Source: Azospirillum humicireducens
GTDB lineage: Bacteria; Pseudomonadota; Alphaproteobacteria; Azospirillales; Azospirillaceae
Direction: 5' to 3'
DNA: 36,617 nt
Assembly: GCF_001639105.2 (NCBI RefSeq)
Contig: NZ_CP015285.1
Span: forward strand, 3,145,001-3,181,617
Under the pieces are notes generated by a model. The model made no database searches and was not told the origin of the DNA. It saw only the letters and a list, made by a program, of their open reading frames with translations. Of the stretch, positions 28,213 to 35,547 are shown piece by piece (position 1 is the first letter of the stretch; each line of letters starts with the position of its first letter). Both the position numbers and the translations under genes were made by a program.

Positions 28213-29163
28213 GTGCTCGCTTTCCTGCTGCGACGGCTGGTCAGCCTGATCGTCACCGTCTGGCTGGCCACCATCGTGGTCTTCACCGTGCTGCAGCTGG
28301 TTCCCGGCGACCCGGCGCTGCTGATGCTGGGCGTCAATGCCCAGCCCGACACGCTGGCGGCGTTGCGCAGCCAGATGGGTCTCGACCAGCCGATCCTTAC
28401 CCGTTACCTCGACTGGGCTGGCGGGCTGGCGCGCGGCGACCTGGGTGTCAGCCTGACCTACGCCCGCCCGGTGGCGGAGCTGGTGGCGGAACGGCTGACG
28501 GTGACCCTGCCTCTCGCCCTGCTGTCGCTGGCGATCAGCACGGTTCTGGCCCTGCCGCTCGGCCTCTATGCCGCGGCGCGGCGGGGCAGGGGCGGCGACT
28601 GGGCGGTGCTGGGCTTTGCTCAGCTGGGTGTGTCGATGCCCAGCTTCTGGATCGCCATCCTGCTGATCCTGCTGTTCTCGCTGACCCTGCACTGGTTCCC
28701 GGCCGGCGGCTTTCCCGGCTGGGACGCCGGCATCGGCCCGGCGCTGCATGCGCTGGTGCTGCCGGCCCTCGCTCTGGCGGTGCCGGAGGCCGCCATCCTC
28801 GCCCGCGTCACCCGCACCGCCGTGCTCGACACGCTGGGCGAGGACCATGTCCGCACCGCCCGTGCCAAGGGGGTGGGCCGCACCGCGGTCCTGCTGCGCC
28901 ACGCCCTGCCCAACGCGCTGATCCCGGTGGCGACCGTGCTGGGGCTGCAGATCTCCTTCCTGGTGGCGGGTGCGGTGGTGGTGGAGAATGTCTTCACCCT
29001 GCCGGGGCTGGGCCGGCTGCTCTATCAGGCCATCGGCCAGCGCGACCTGATCGTCGTGCAGGGCGTGGTCGTGTTGCTGGCTCTGTTCGTGGTGGCGGTG
29101 AGCGCCCTGGTTGACATCGCCTGCGCATTGGCCGACCCGCGACCGAAAGGGGTGTCGTCGTGA
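28213..29163 (+). CDS. Peptide-type ABC transporter permease (DppB-like)
   Basis: The 316-residue membrane protein starts with GTG at 28213. It has an N-terminal transmembrane helix (LLRRLVSLIVTVWLATIVVF), a periplasmic VPGDPALLMLG segment and five further helices. The cytoplasmic EAA loop DHVRTARAKGVGRTAVLLRHALPNA is the site that docks the ATPase. An aagga ribosome-binding site lies about 12 bases upstream. The stop overlaps the next start by four bases (GTGA). Confidence 0.93.
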   Translation: MLAFLLRRLVSLIVTVWLATIVVFTVLQLVPGDPALLMLGVNAQPDTLAALRSQMGLDQPILTRYLDWAGGLARGDLGVSLTYARPVAELVAERLTVTLPLALLSLAISTVLALPLGLYAAARRGRGGDWAVLGFAQLGVSMPSFWIAILLILLFSLTLHWFPAGGFPGWDAGIGPALHALVLPALALAVPEAAILARVTRTAVLDTLGEDHVRTARAKGVGRTAVLLRHALPNALIPVATVLGLQISFLVAGAVVVENVFTLPGLGRLLYQAIGQRDLIVVQGVVVLLALFVVAVSALVDIACALADPRPKGVSS

Positions 29164-29990
29164 GGCGGCGGCTTCCCCTGTCCCTCCATCTCGGCGCCGG
29201 CCTGACCCTGCTGCTGGTCGCCATGGCTCTGTTGTCGCTGCTGTGGACGCCCTACCCGGCGGAGCAGGTGCGCGTGCTCGCCCGGCTGAAGCCGCCCAGC
29301 GCCGTTCATTGGCTCGGTACGGACCATTTCGGGCGCGATGTGCTGTCGATGATCATGGTTGGAGCCCGCAACTCTCTGACGGTGGGGGCGGCTGCGGTCG
29401 GGCTCGGGCTGCTGGGCGGGGTGCCGCTAGGGCTGCTGGCCGCCGCGCTGGGCCGTTGGGGGGACGAGGTGGTGGCGCGGTTGGGCGATCTGGTCTTCGC
29501 CTTTCCCGCCGTGCTGACGGCGATCCTGCTGACCGCGGCGCTGGGAGCGGGGGCGATCAACGTCGTGGTGGCGCTGGCCCTGTTCAACGCCGCCGTGCTG
29601 GCCCGCGTCACCCGCGGGGCGGCGCTGGCGGTGTGGCGGCGGCCCTTCGTCGGGGCGGCGCTGGCGCTGGGGCGGGGGCCGTTGTCGGTGACGCTGGTTC
29701 ATGTGCTGCCCAACATCGCCGGCATCGTCGTGGTCCAGGCCACCGTCCTGTTCGCCGTCGCCATCGTCAACGAGGCGGCGCTGAGCTATCTCGGCCTCGG
29801 CATCCAGCCGCCCAGCCCCAGCTGGGGCAAGATGCTGGGCGACGCCCAGACCTATCTGTTCACGGCGCCCCTGCAGGCGGTGTTTCCCGGTGTCGCCATC
29901 GCGCTCAGCGTGATGGGGCTGACGATGCTGGGCGACGGGCTGAGGGACTGGCTCGACCCGCGGCACCTCGGGGGTGATGTAGTCGGCTGA
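29160..29990 (+). CDS. Peptide-type ABC transporter permease (DppC-like)
   Basis: The 276-residue permease has an N-terminal helix, the typical HWLGTDHFGRDVLSMIMVGARNSL motif after it and several further transmembrane helices. An EAA loop with FVGAALALGRGPLSVTLVHVLPNI is present, and the C-terminal LSYLGLGIQPPSPSWGKML motif marks DppC/OppC proteins. It starts with GTG overlapping the upstream stop. No ATPase gene follows. The next sequence is a palindromic repeat and then a convergent gene, so the transporter must borrow a distant ATPase or be incomplete. Confidence 0.93.
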   Translation: MRRRLPLSLHLGAGLTLLLVAMALLSLLWTPYPAEQVRVLARLKPPSAVHWLGTDHFGRDVLSMIMVGARNSLTVGAAAVGLGLLGGVPLGLLAAALGRWGDEVVARLGDLVFAFPAVLTAILLTAALGAGAINVVVALALFNAAVLARVTRGAALAVWRRPFVGAALALGRGPLSVTLVHVLPNIAGIVVVQATVLFAVAIVNEAALSYLGLGIQPPSPSWGKMLGDAQTYLFTAPLQAVFPGVAIALSVMGLTMLGDGLRDWLDPRHLGGDVVG

Positions 29991-29994
29991 AGAT

Positions 29995-30140
29995 GCCCCC
30001 TCCCTCCCACGGCTTCGCCGCGGGTCCCTCCCTCCCCCGCTTCGCGGTAGAGGGGGATTTGCGATGCAGCGGCAGTCCCCTCTCCCACGATCGGACCGGC
30101 CTTTGGCCGGCCGAGGGTGGGGGAGGGTTAGGGAGGGGGC
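29995..30140. repeat. Dispersed palindromic repeat, copy 2
   Basis: 30071-30140 matches 22297-22366 in reverse complement over 70 bases with two differences. It is preceded by the block cacggcttcgccgcgggt (30008-30026), shared with the addB-addA spacer, and by a hairpin cccccgcttcgcgg at about 30036. The element fills the gap between the dppC-like gene and the convergent unknown gene, where it may also help terminate transcription. Confidence 0.85.
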
Positions 30141-30160
30141 ACCGTCAGCCGCAGCCCCGC

Positions 30161-31813
30161 TCACCCCACCGAGCGTGTCCGTTCCGACAGCTCGATCAGG
30201 TCCATCAGCTCATTGCTCTTCCAGTAGCGCGACTTGCCGACTTCGGTGCGCGCCGTCGCGACGAGGTCGTCGATGATCCCCTGTTCCTCGGCGCCGAGCA
30301 CGCCGCCGCGCTCCAGCCGATGCGACAGCAGGCGGGTCATGTTGTGGCTGAAGGTCGGGATCCAGGCGCTGACGCGCTGGCCGAACACGCCGGCGATGGC
30401 GTTGATGCGCAGAAGATGGTCCATCCGCTCGTCGAGCGGGTCGGTCTCCTCGAACTTCATCGCCTTCTCGACGTTGGCGCGCAGTTCCTCCAGCAGGTTT
30501 TCGCGCCACTTCACCAGATCGTAGGTCTCGAAGCCGAAGTCGCGCGACATCGCCTGCCAGCGCCACAGCAACCGGCAGAGCCACACCACGTCGGCGTGGT
30601 CGATGACCGGCTGGCGCCGGGCGGCGGCGGCCTGGGCCGAGCGTTCCATCGCCACCGCGGCCACCCGAGCGCCGATGATCTTTGCCGCCTGGGTCCAGGC
30701 GTTGCGGAAGGCCGGCTCGCTGCGCCGATCCTCCATCAGCCCGGCGGAGGTCGCCGCATGGACCAGCTGGTCGAGACGCTGCATCAGCGCCTCCAGCCGC
30801 GCCTTCTCCTTGGCGCTGGGCCTGATGGCGGAGCCGGGAACCCGGTCGTTCAGCTTGAGGATGACGGTCAGCGCCGCGGTCAACGCGCGGGTGACCCCGA
30901 CGAAATGTCCGGTCAACGCCGCGGTCATGGCATCGCCGCGGCCGGGATCGACGCCGCTCTGCCGGATATAGAGCGCAGCGACCGGATAATTGCGCTTCAC
31001 CGTCAGAACCGACAGCGGCAGCAGGTTCGCCAGATCGTCGCCGCAGCGCTCGCGCAGCGAGTCCGTCGCGTCCAGCAGGATGTCGGCCAGCCGGTTCGCC
31101 TCCGCCTCGCCGCTGCAGGAGGCCGGGAACCCCTCCAACCGGTCGGCGACCGGCTTGACCGGCCCTTCGGCATTGGCCAGCACCAGATGCATCAGCCGCA
31201 GCGTGCCGATGTCGATCGCCGGCGTCTTTTCCAGAAATCCCGACATCAGGCGGGTGCGGCGCGGCCGGTTGCGCGACAGGCCGGCCATCAGTTCGTCTGT
31301 TGCCTTCTTGTTGGCCAGCACGGCGTCCAGATGCCGGACCGCGGCGGCGCGCATCCGCTCCTTCATCACCATGGCGACGGGGGACCGCAGGATGCGGTCG
31401 ATCACGTCGCCGCGCGCCATCTCGTCCAGCGTCTCCTGCGCCTCGACCGCCAGCAGCGGGAAGGCGTCGCGGCTCAGCGCCTCCCACAGGGCGCCGACAT
31501 CGACCCGCTGCAGCATGCCGGGGATGGACAGGCCGGCGTGGTACAGCACGTCGTCGTCGATCAGGAAGGCTTCGAACAGGTTGGTGAACAGGCGGCGGGC
31601 GCGGTTGGTGCGCTGGCGGTTCAGATATTCGATGACATATTGGCGGACGAGCTGGACCCGGTCGGTCGGCTCGTTGTCCATGCCCTCGATCTCGCTCAGC
31701 AGGCTGTAGACGAGGCTCGCCGGCAGCCGCGTCACCAGCGCGTCGATCTTCTGCCGCAACTCGTCCTGGTGCAGCTCGTCCGGGCGGGAATCGCTTGTTA
31801 TGTCGTCGCTCAT
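30161..31813 (-). CDS. Uncharacterised protein, paralogue B
   Basis: I do not recognise this 550-residue protein, but it is a full-length relative of the one at 11270-13000. Matching blocks are RARRLFTNLFEAFLIDDD, QRVDVGALWEAL, VAMVMKERMR, DHADVVWLCRLLWRW, ERMDHLLRINAIAGVFG and the C-terminal KSRYWKSNELMDLIELSE. It looks soluble and helical without signal peptide or known motif. The start at 31813 (MSDDITSDS) is chosen over the longer frame to 31882, whose 23 extra residues are low complexity; the upstream site is weak. It is convergent with the ABC permease and lies 159 bases upstream of gpt on the same strand order (gpt, then this gene). Confidence 0.85.
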   Translation of the reverse strand: MSDDITSDSRPDELHQDELRQKIDALVTRLPASLVYSLLSEIEGMDNEPTDRVQLVRQYVIEYLNRQRTNRARRLFTNLFEAFLIDDDVLYHAGLSIPGMLQRVDVGALWEALSRDAFPLLAVEAQETLDEMARGDVIDRILRSPVAMVMKERMRAAAVRHLDAVLANKKATDELMAGLSRNRPRRTRLMSGFLEKTPAIDIGTLRLMHLVLANAEGPVKPVADRLEGFPASCSGEAEANRLADILLDATDSLRERCGDDLANLLPLSVLTVKRNYPVAALYIRQSGVDPGRGDAMTAALTGHFVGVTRALTAALTVILKLNDRVPGSAIRPSAKEKARLEALMQRLDQLVHAATSAGLMEDRRSEPAFRNAWTQAAKIIGARVAAVAMERSAQAAAARRQPVIDHADVVWLCRLLWRWQAMSRDFGFETYDLVKWRENLLEELRANVEKAMKFEETDPLDERMDHLLRINAIAGVFGQRVSAWIPTFSHNMTRLLSHRLERGGVLGAEEQGIIDDLVATARTEVGKSRYWKSNELMDLIELSERTRSVG

Positions 31814-31921
31814 GCGCGGGCCGCCACGCGATGTTGTCAGGCGATGTCGTGTGGCGGGCGCTGACGCTCCGCCGCGCGCCATTTAGGACGCAAACGGTAA
31901 ATTTTCATGTAATGAACCGGA

Positions 31922-31961
31922 CACGGCGCAGCCCCCGCATGCCGCGGGCGGCCGCGCCGTG
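31922..31961. terminator. Large hairpin downstream of gpt
   Basis: CACGGCGC (31922-31929) pairs with GCGCCGTG (31954-31961), enclosing an inner cccgc/gcggg stem. It lies 11 bases past the gpt stop in the direction of gpt transcription. There is no T run, so a Rho-independent role is uncertain. Confidence 0.4.
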
Positions 31962-31972
31962 GACAGGCCTGC

Positions 31973-32467
31973 TCAGCTGTTGCGCAGCTTGGCGATCGGC
32001 TGCGAGAACTGCAGCTCGATGTCCCAGGGGAAGTGGATCCAGGTGTCCTGGCTGACTTCGGTGATGAAGGTATCGACCAGCGGCCGACCGGCCGGCTTGG
32101 CGTAGACGGTGGCGAAATGCGCCTTCGGCAGCATCTTGCGCACGACTTCCGCCGTCTTGCCGGTGTCGACCAGGTCGTCGATGATCAGCCAGCCCTCGCC
32201 GTCGCCGGCATTGGCGCCCTCGACGCCCTTCAGCACCGTCGCATTGCGCTGCTGCTGGTGGTCGTAGCTGGAGACGCAGACGGTGTCGATCATGCGGATC
32301 TCGAGCTCGCGGGCGATGATCGCCGCAGGAACCATGCCGCCGCGCGTGATCGCGATGATGCCCTTCCACGGGCCACGGTCGATCAGGCGCCAGGCCAGCG
32401 CCTTGGCATTGCGGTGGAGCTCTTCCCAGGACACCGGGAAATGCTTGTTGAAGGGGGCTTCGGCCAC
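31973..32467 (-). CDS. gpt: Xanthine (xanthine-guanine) phosphoribosyltransferase
   Basis: The 164-residue protein has the type I phosphoribosyltransferase fold with the PRPP motif [17 protein letters not shown] (~92-108) and [19 protein letters not shown] near the N-terminus. It salvages xanthine and guanine to their nucleotides with PRPP. The start is a GTG at 32467, with a ggagag ribosome-binding site 10 bases upstream and a promoter close behind. The open frame continues to 32686, but that part reads through the promoter. It resembles E. coli Gpt in length (about 150 residues). Confidence 0.92.
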   Translation of the reverse strand: MAEAPFNKHFPVSWEELHRNAKALAWRLIDRGPWKGIIAITRGGMVPAAIIARELEIRMIDTVCVSSYDHQQQRNATVLKGVEGANAGDGEGWLIIDDLVDTGKTAEVVRKMLPKAHFATVYAKPAGRPLVDTFITEVSQDTWIHFPWDIELQFSQPIAKLRNS

Positions 32468-32498
32468 GGTACTGACTCTCCAAAAACAGCAAGCGCAC

Positions 32499-32527
32499 TG
32501 TATAACCCAGCCGCCGCCGCCCGGCAA
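32499..32527 (-). promoter_or_regulatory. Sigma-70-type promoter for gpt
   Basis: On the minus strand, TTGCCG (32527-32522), a 17-base spacer and TATACA (32504-32499) precede the gpt GTG by about 32 bases. The implied leader is about 25 bases with a good ribosome-binding site, which supports the GTG start. Confidence 0.65.
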
Positions 32528-32615
32528 TCCGGGGCGATTCGCATGCGCCGGACCGACCGTCGCAGGGGCGTTTGGGGAGCGTTGCGGGGCGGGTGAAAAT
32601 TCGTGAAAAAAGCGC

Positions 32616-32644
32616 TTGCGGGGCAGGGGGTGTTTGAGTATGTT
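32616..32644 (+). promoter_or_regulatory. Promoter of first tRNA-Arg gene
   Basis: TTGCGG (32616-32621), a 17-base spacer and TATGTT (32639-32644) lie about 55 bases upstream of the tRNA. The same -10 region, followed by gcgcgcctcgacgccg, recurs before the second tRNA copy. Confidence 0.6.
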
Positions 32645-32688
32645 GCGCGCCTCGACGCCGACGGCCTGCCGCCGACGCCGAGACAAAC

Positions 32689-32697
32689 GGTGGATAA
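32689..32697 (-). promoter_or_regulatory. Near-match DnaA box in the leader of first tRNA-Arg
   Basis: On the minus strand this reads TTATCCACC, 8 of 9 to the consensus TTATCCACA. It ends two bases before the tRNA 5' end, in the same position as the perfect box before the second copy. Confidence 0.3.
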
Positions 32698-32698
32698 G

Positions 32699-32775
32699 GC
32701 GCCCGTAGCTCAGCTGGATAGAGCATCAGACTACGAATCTGAGGGTCAGGAGTTCGAATCTCTTCGGGCGCGCCA
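32699..32775 (+). tRNA. tRNA-Arg (ACG), copy 1
   Basis: 77 bases with an encoded CCA. The acceptor stem gcgcccg pairs with cgggcgc, discriminator G. The anticodon loop ctacgaa gives ACG, which is edited to ICG by TadA and reads CGU, CGC and CGA. The T-loop ttcgaat is canonical. Confidence 0.97.
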
Positions 32776-32795
32776 TCCTTCCCGTTCGACAGGAC

Positions 32796-32821
32796 AGGCC
32801 ACCTCCCTGGTGGCCTTTGTC
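32796..32821 (+). terminator. Intrinsic terminator after tRNA-Arg copy 1
   Basis: Stem aggccacc (32796-32803) with ggtggcct (32809-32816), five-base loop, then ttgtcgt. It is short but well placed, 20 bases after the tRNA. Confidence 0.7.
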
Positions 32822-32879
32822 GTCTGGGATGTCGTCGAAATCAGCAAGAAAGCTTCGCGTTTTTCTTTGCGAAAAGCTC

Positions 32880-32908
32880 TTGTCTTCGATGACGGTTTTG
32901 AGTAGGTT
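32880..32908 (+). promoter_or_regulatory. Promoter of second tRNA-Arg gene
   Basis: TTGTCT (32880-32885), a 17-base spacer and TAGGTT (32903-32908). The -10 region and the gcgcgcctcgacgccg that follows it match the first copy; the -35 region differs, so the duplication has diverged there. Confidence 0.55.
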
Positions 32909-32950
32909 GCGCGCCTCGACGCCGGGGAACACTTCGACGGCGAGACGTTA

Positions 32951-32959
32951 CTGTGGATA
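32951..32959 (-). promoter_or_regulatory. Perfect DnaA-box 9-mer in the leader of second tRNA-Arg
   Basis: The plus strand reads TGTGGATAA; the minus strand is TTATCCACA, identical to the high-affinity E. coli DnaA box. It ends two bases before the tRNA start. A single box is not an origin, and chance cannot be excluded. Confidence 0.4.
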
Positions 32960-32960
32960 A

Positions 32961-33037
32961 GGCGCCCGTAGCTCAGCTGGATAGAGCATCAGACTACGAA
33001 TCTGAGGGTCAGGAGTTCGAATCTCTTCGGGCGCGCC
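32961..33037 (+). tRNA. tRNA-Arg (ACG), copy 2
   Basis: Identical in all 77 bases to the copy at 32699-32775, offset by 262 bases. The flanks on the 5' side (gtggataag just before the gene and the -10 region about 55 bases upstream) are also shared, which indicates a local tandem duplication. Confidence 0.97.
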
Positions 33038-33062
33038 ATCCTTCTCCATCGCTTCGACATGC

Positions 33063-33088
33063 AAGGCCGCCTCCGGGCGGCCTTTGTC
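33063..33088 (+). terminator. Intrinsic terminator after tRNA-Arg copy 2
   Basis: Stem aggccgcc (33064-33071) with ggcggcct (33076-33083), four-base loop, then ttgtcgt. Same design as the terminator after copy 1 with compensating changes in the stem. Confidence 0.75.
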
Positions 33089-33167
33089 GTTTCAGCTGCT
33101 TCGTCGCTCTGGCGCAAGCCCCGGTGGCTCCTCTACACTCAATGCCCGCACCACTGGATGCATGGCC

Positions 33168-34118
33168 ATGCCCCGCAGCGACTTCTATCCGCCCATCGAC
33201 CCGTTCCAGACCGGCACGCTCGCCGTCGACGGGATCCACACGGTCTATTGGGAGCAGGCGGGCAACCCGCGCGGCGTGCCGGTGATGTTCCTGCATGGCG
33301 GTCCGGGGGCCGGCGCCTCGCCCACCCACCGCCGCTTCTTCGATCCCGCCCATTACCGCATCATCGTGATGGACCAGCGCGGGGCCGGGCGCTCGACGCC
33401 CTTGGGCGAAACGCGCGAGAACACCACCGAACGGCTGGTCGAGGACATCGAGACGCTGCGCCGGCATCTCGGCATCGAGCGCTGGCATCTGTTCGGCGGT
33501 TCCTGGGGCTCGACTCTGGCGCTCGCCTATGCCGAGACCCATCCGGAGCGCTGCCTTGGCCTGATCCTGCGCGGCATCTTCCTGATGCGGAAGAGCGAGA
33601 TCGACTGGTTCCTCTATTCCATGCGCATCCTCTTCCCGGAGGCCTGGGCCGCCTTCGCCGCCCACATCCCGGAGGACGAGCGCGGCGACCTGCTGGAGGC
33701 CTACTGGAAGAGGCTCGATTCGCCCGACCCGATGGTGCGCATGGCCGCGGCGCGGGTGTGGAGCGTCTATGAGGGCAGCTGTTCGTCCCTGCTGCCCTCG
33801 CCCGACCTGATCGCCGCCAGCGGCGAGGACCGCCATGCCCTGGGACTGGCGCGGATCGAGGCGCATTACTTCCGTTCCAACCGCTTCACGCCGGAAGACA
33901 AGCTGCTGCGCGACGTTTCGCGCATCCGCCATCTGCCGGGCGTGATCGTCCAGGGCCGCTACGACATCGTCTGCCCGGTGATTTCCGCCGACGCGCTGCA
34001 TCGCGCCTGGCCGGAGGCCGATTACCGCATCGTCCCTGACGCCGGCCACTCCGCCATGGAACCCGGCATCCGCGCCGCGCTGATCCAGGCGACGGAACGG
34101 TTCAAGGAATATCGGTGA
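33168..34118 (+). CDS. pip: Proline iminopeptidase
   Basis: The protein of about 316 residues is an alpha/beta hydrolase of peptidase family S33. It shows the oxyanion segment FLHGGPGAGASP, the nucleophile elbow GGSWGSTLALAYAE with the catalytic Ser, GRYDIVCP with the Asp, and DAGHSAMEP with the His. It removes N-terminal proline from peptides in the cytoplasm. Two close ATGs (33162 and 33168) are possible; I took the second (MPRSDFYPP), since both have only a weak ggat site upstream. The longer frame from 33084 starts inside the tRNA terminator. Confidence 0.93.
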   Translation: MPRSDFYPPIDPFQTGTLAVDGIHTVYWEQAGNPRGVPVMFLHGGPGAGASPTHRRFFDPAHYRIIVMDQRGAGRSTPLGETRENTTERLVEDIETLRRHLGIERWHLFGGSWGSTLALAYAETHPERCLGLILRGIFLMRKSEIDWFLYSMRILFPEAWAAFAAHIPEDERGDLLEAYWKRLDSPDPMVRMAAARVWSVYEGSCSSLLPSPDLIAASGEDRHALGLARIEAHYFRSNRFTPEDKLLRDVSRIRHLPGVIVQGRYDIVCPVISADALHRAWPEADYRIVPDAGHSAMEPGIRAALIQATERFKEYR

Positions 34119-34157
34119 GGGCTTTGACTTACGTCGCACCCACCCCACACTCTGCCG

Positions 34158-35000
34158 ATGCCTGAACTTCCCGAAGTCGAGACGGTGTGCCGGGGCCTCG
34201 CCCCGCATCTCGAAGGCCGGCGGCTGGTCCGTGTGGAGCAGCGGCGGCCCAACCTGCGCACCCCCTTTCCGCCGCGCTTCTGCGAACGGCTGACCGGCCG
34301 GCGCGTCGAGTCGGTGCGGCGGCGGGCCAAATACATCCTGATGCATCTGGACGACGGCGGTGTCCTGATCGCGCATCTCGGCATGTCCGGCCGCATGATC
34401 ATCGCGCCGGAACGCCCCGCTTCCTTCGACAAGCACGACCATGTGGTGTTCGAAACCGACATGGGCACAGTCGTCACCTTCAACGACGCCCGCCGCTTCG
34501 GCCTGATGGACCTGACGGTGGCCGACGCGCTGGGCGACCACCCGATGCTGCGCAACCTGGGACCGGAGCCGCTCGGCAACGAATTCTCCGGACCCGAGCT
34601 TGCCCGTCGGCTGGCAGGCAAGATCACGCCGATCAAGGCCGCGCTGCTCGACCAGAGCATCGTCGCCGGCCTCGGCAACATCTATGTGTCGGAAGCGCTG
34701 TACCAGTCCGGCATCCTGCCTACACGCAGTTCGGCCAGCCTGTCCGCCGAGGAGGTCGACCGCCTCGCCGCCGCGGTGCGCGAGGTGCTGGAGCGCGCCA
34801 TCGCCGCCGGCGGTTCCTCCTTGCGCGACTACCGGCAGGCGTCGGGCGAGCTCGGCTATTTCCAGCACCAGTTCGCCGTCTACGACCGCGAGGGGGAGGG
34901 CTGCCCCGATTGCGATTGCGACCGCGCCCGGACGGGGGGCGTTCAGCGGATTGTACAGTCCGGCCGCTCGACTTTCTTTTGTGCGGCGCGCCAACGGTGA
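34158..35000 (+). CDS. mutM: Formamidopyrimidine-DNA glycosylase (Fpg)
   Basis: The 280-residue enzyme removes 8-oxoguanine and formamidopyrimidines and cuts the abasic strand. Pro2 and Glu3 of the [10 protein letters not shown] start are the catalytic pair. [11 protein letters not shown] holds the conserved Lys (~57), and [11 protein letters not shown] binds DNA. The C-terminal zinc finger is unusual. It reads CPDCDC, then 20 residues, then FFCAARQR, so the last cysteine of the usual C-x2-C ... C-x2-C is Arg and an extra Cys sits near the first pair. One base change (TGC to CGC) would explain it. Whether zinc still binds is unknown. ATG 34158 is fixed by the catalytic N-terminus. Confidence 0.96.
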   Translation: MPELPEVETVCRGLAPHLEGRRLVRVEQRRPNLRTPFPPRFCERLTGRRVESVRRRAKYILMHLDDGGVLIAHLGMSGRMIIAPERPASFDKHDHVVFETDMGTVVTFNDARRFGLMDLTVADALGDHPMLRNLGPEPLGNEFSGPELARRLAGKITPIKAALLDQSIVAGLGNIYVSEALYQSGILPTRSSASLSAEEVDRLAAAVREVLERAIAAGGSSLRDYRQASGELGYFQHQFAVYDREGEGCPDCDCDRARTGGVQRIVQSGRSTFFCAARQR

Positions 35001-35012
35001 TATAGCTGGGGC

Positions 35013-35441
35013 ATGACGGCTCTACCGGCCATGCTCCGGGCGGCGTCCGCCGCTTTCCTCCTTGCCGGCCCCGCGGTCGCGGGCCTGGGGAGCTTCCTTG
35101 TTCCCATTCCTCCGGCATTCGCCGCCCAGTTGGTCGCCGAATCCGGGCCGTTCGTCCCCGGCTTCACCGACGTTCCGGTGATGCCCGGACTGGCGACCGC
35201 CGAATCGGAACCGCTGGTCTTCGACAAGCCGGGCGGGCGGATCGTCCAGGCGGTGCTGTCGGGGGAGGTGCCGCGCCAGGCGGTGCTGGCCTTCTACGAC
35301 CAGACCCTGCCGCAGCTGGGCTGGCGCCGGGCCGGCGACCGCCTCTTCGTCCGCGAGGGCGAGGAGCTGCGGCTGGAATTCCCCCAACAGGCCAAATCCA
35401 AGGCGGCGACCGCCGTCCGCTTCACTTTGACGCCGCGCTGA
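35013..35441 (+). CDS. Small secreted protein of unknown function
   Basis: The 142-residue protein has an N-terminal signal sequence ([20 protein letters not shown], with a second Ala-rich stretch ending AFAA as a likely cleavage site, ~residue 38). The mature part has [33 protein letters not shown] followed by a [30 protein letters not shown] segment, which looks like a small alpha/beta domain. I cannot name the family. It starts 12 bases after mutM, so both are probably co-transcribed. Confidence 0.78.
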   Translation: MTALPAMLRAASAAFLLAGPAVAGLGSFLVPIPPAFAAQLVAESGPFVPGFTDVPVMPGLATAESEPLVFDKPGGRIVQAVLSGEVPRQAVLAFYDQTLPQLGWRRAGDRLFVREGEELRLEFPQQAKSKAATAVRFTLTPR

Positions 35442-35547
35442 CGGCGGGAACACCCGCCATACTCGCGCCAATTCGCAACCGGATACCTCCAACAACCACG
35501 AGTCCCGGAAGCAACCGGGCTCGCCCCATCGGGAGAGTGCTGCAGCC

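Noticed and set aside
26548..28902. 784-codon antisense frame under the ABC transporter genes
   Set aside because: It spans two well-supported genes on the other strand and has shadow composition (His, Gln, Gly, Arg).
32699..33037. Duplicated tRNA-Arg as phage or island attachment sites
   Set aside because: The intervening 185 bases hold only terminator and promoter sequence, there is no integrase nearby, and the duplication includes the upstream promoter region rather than a tRNA 3' fragment.
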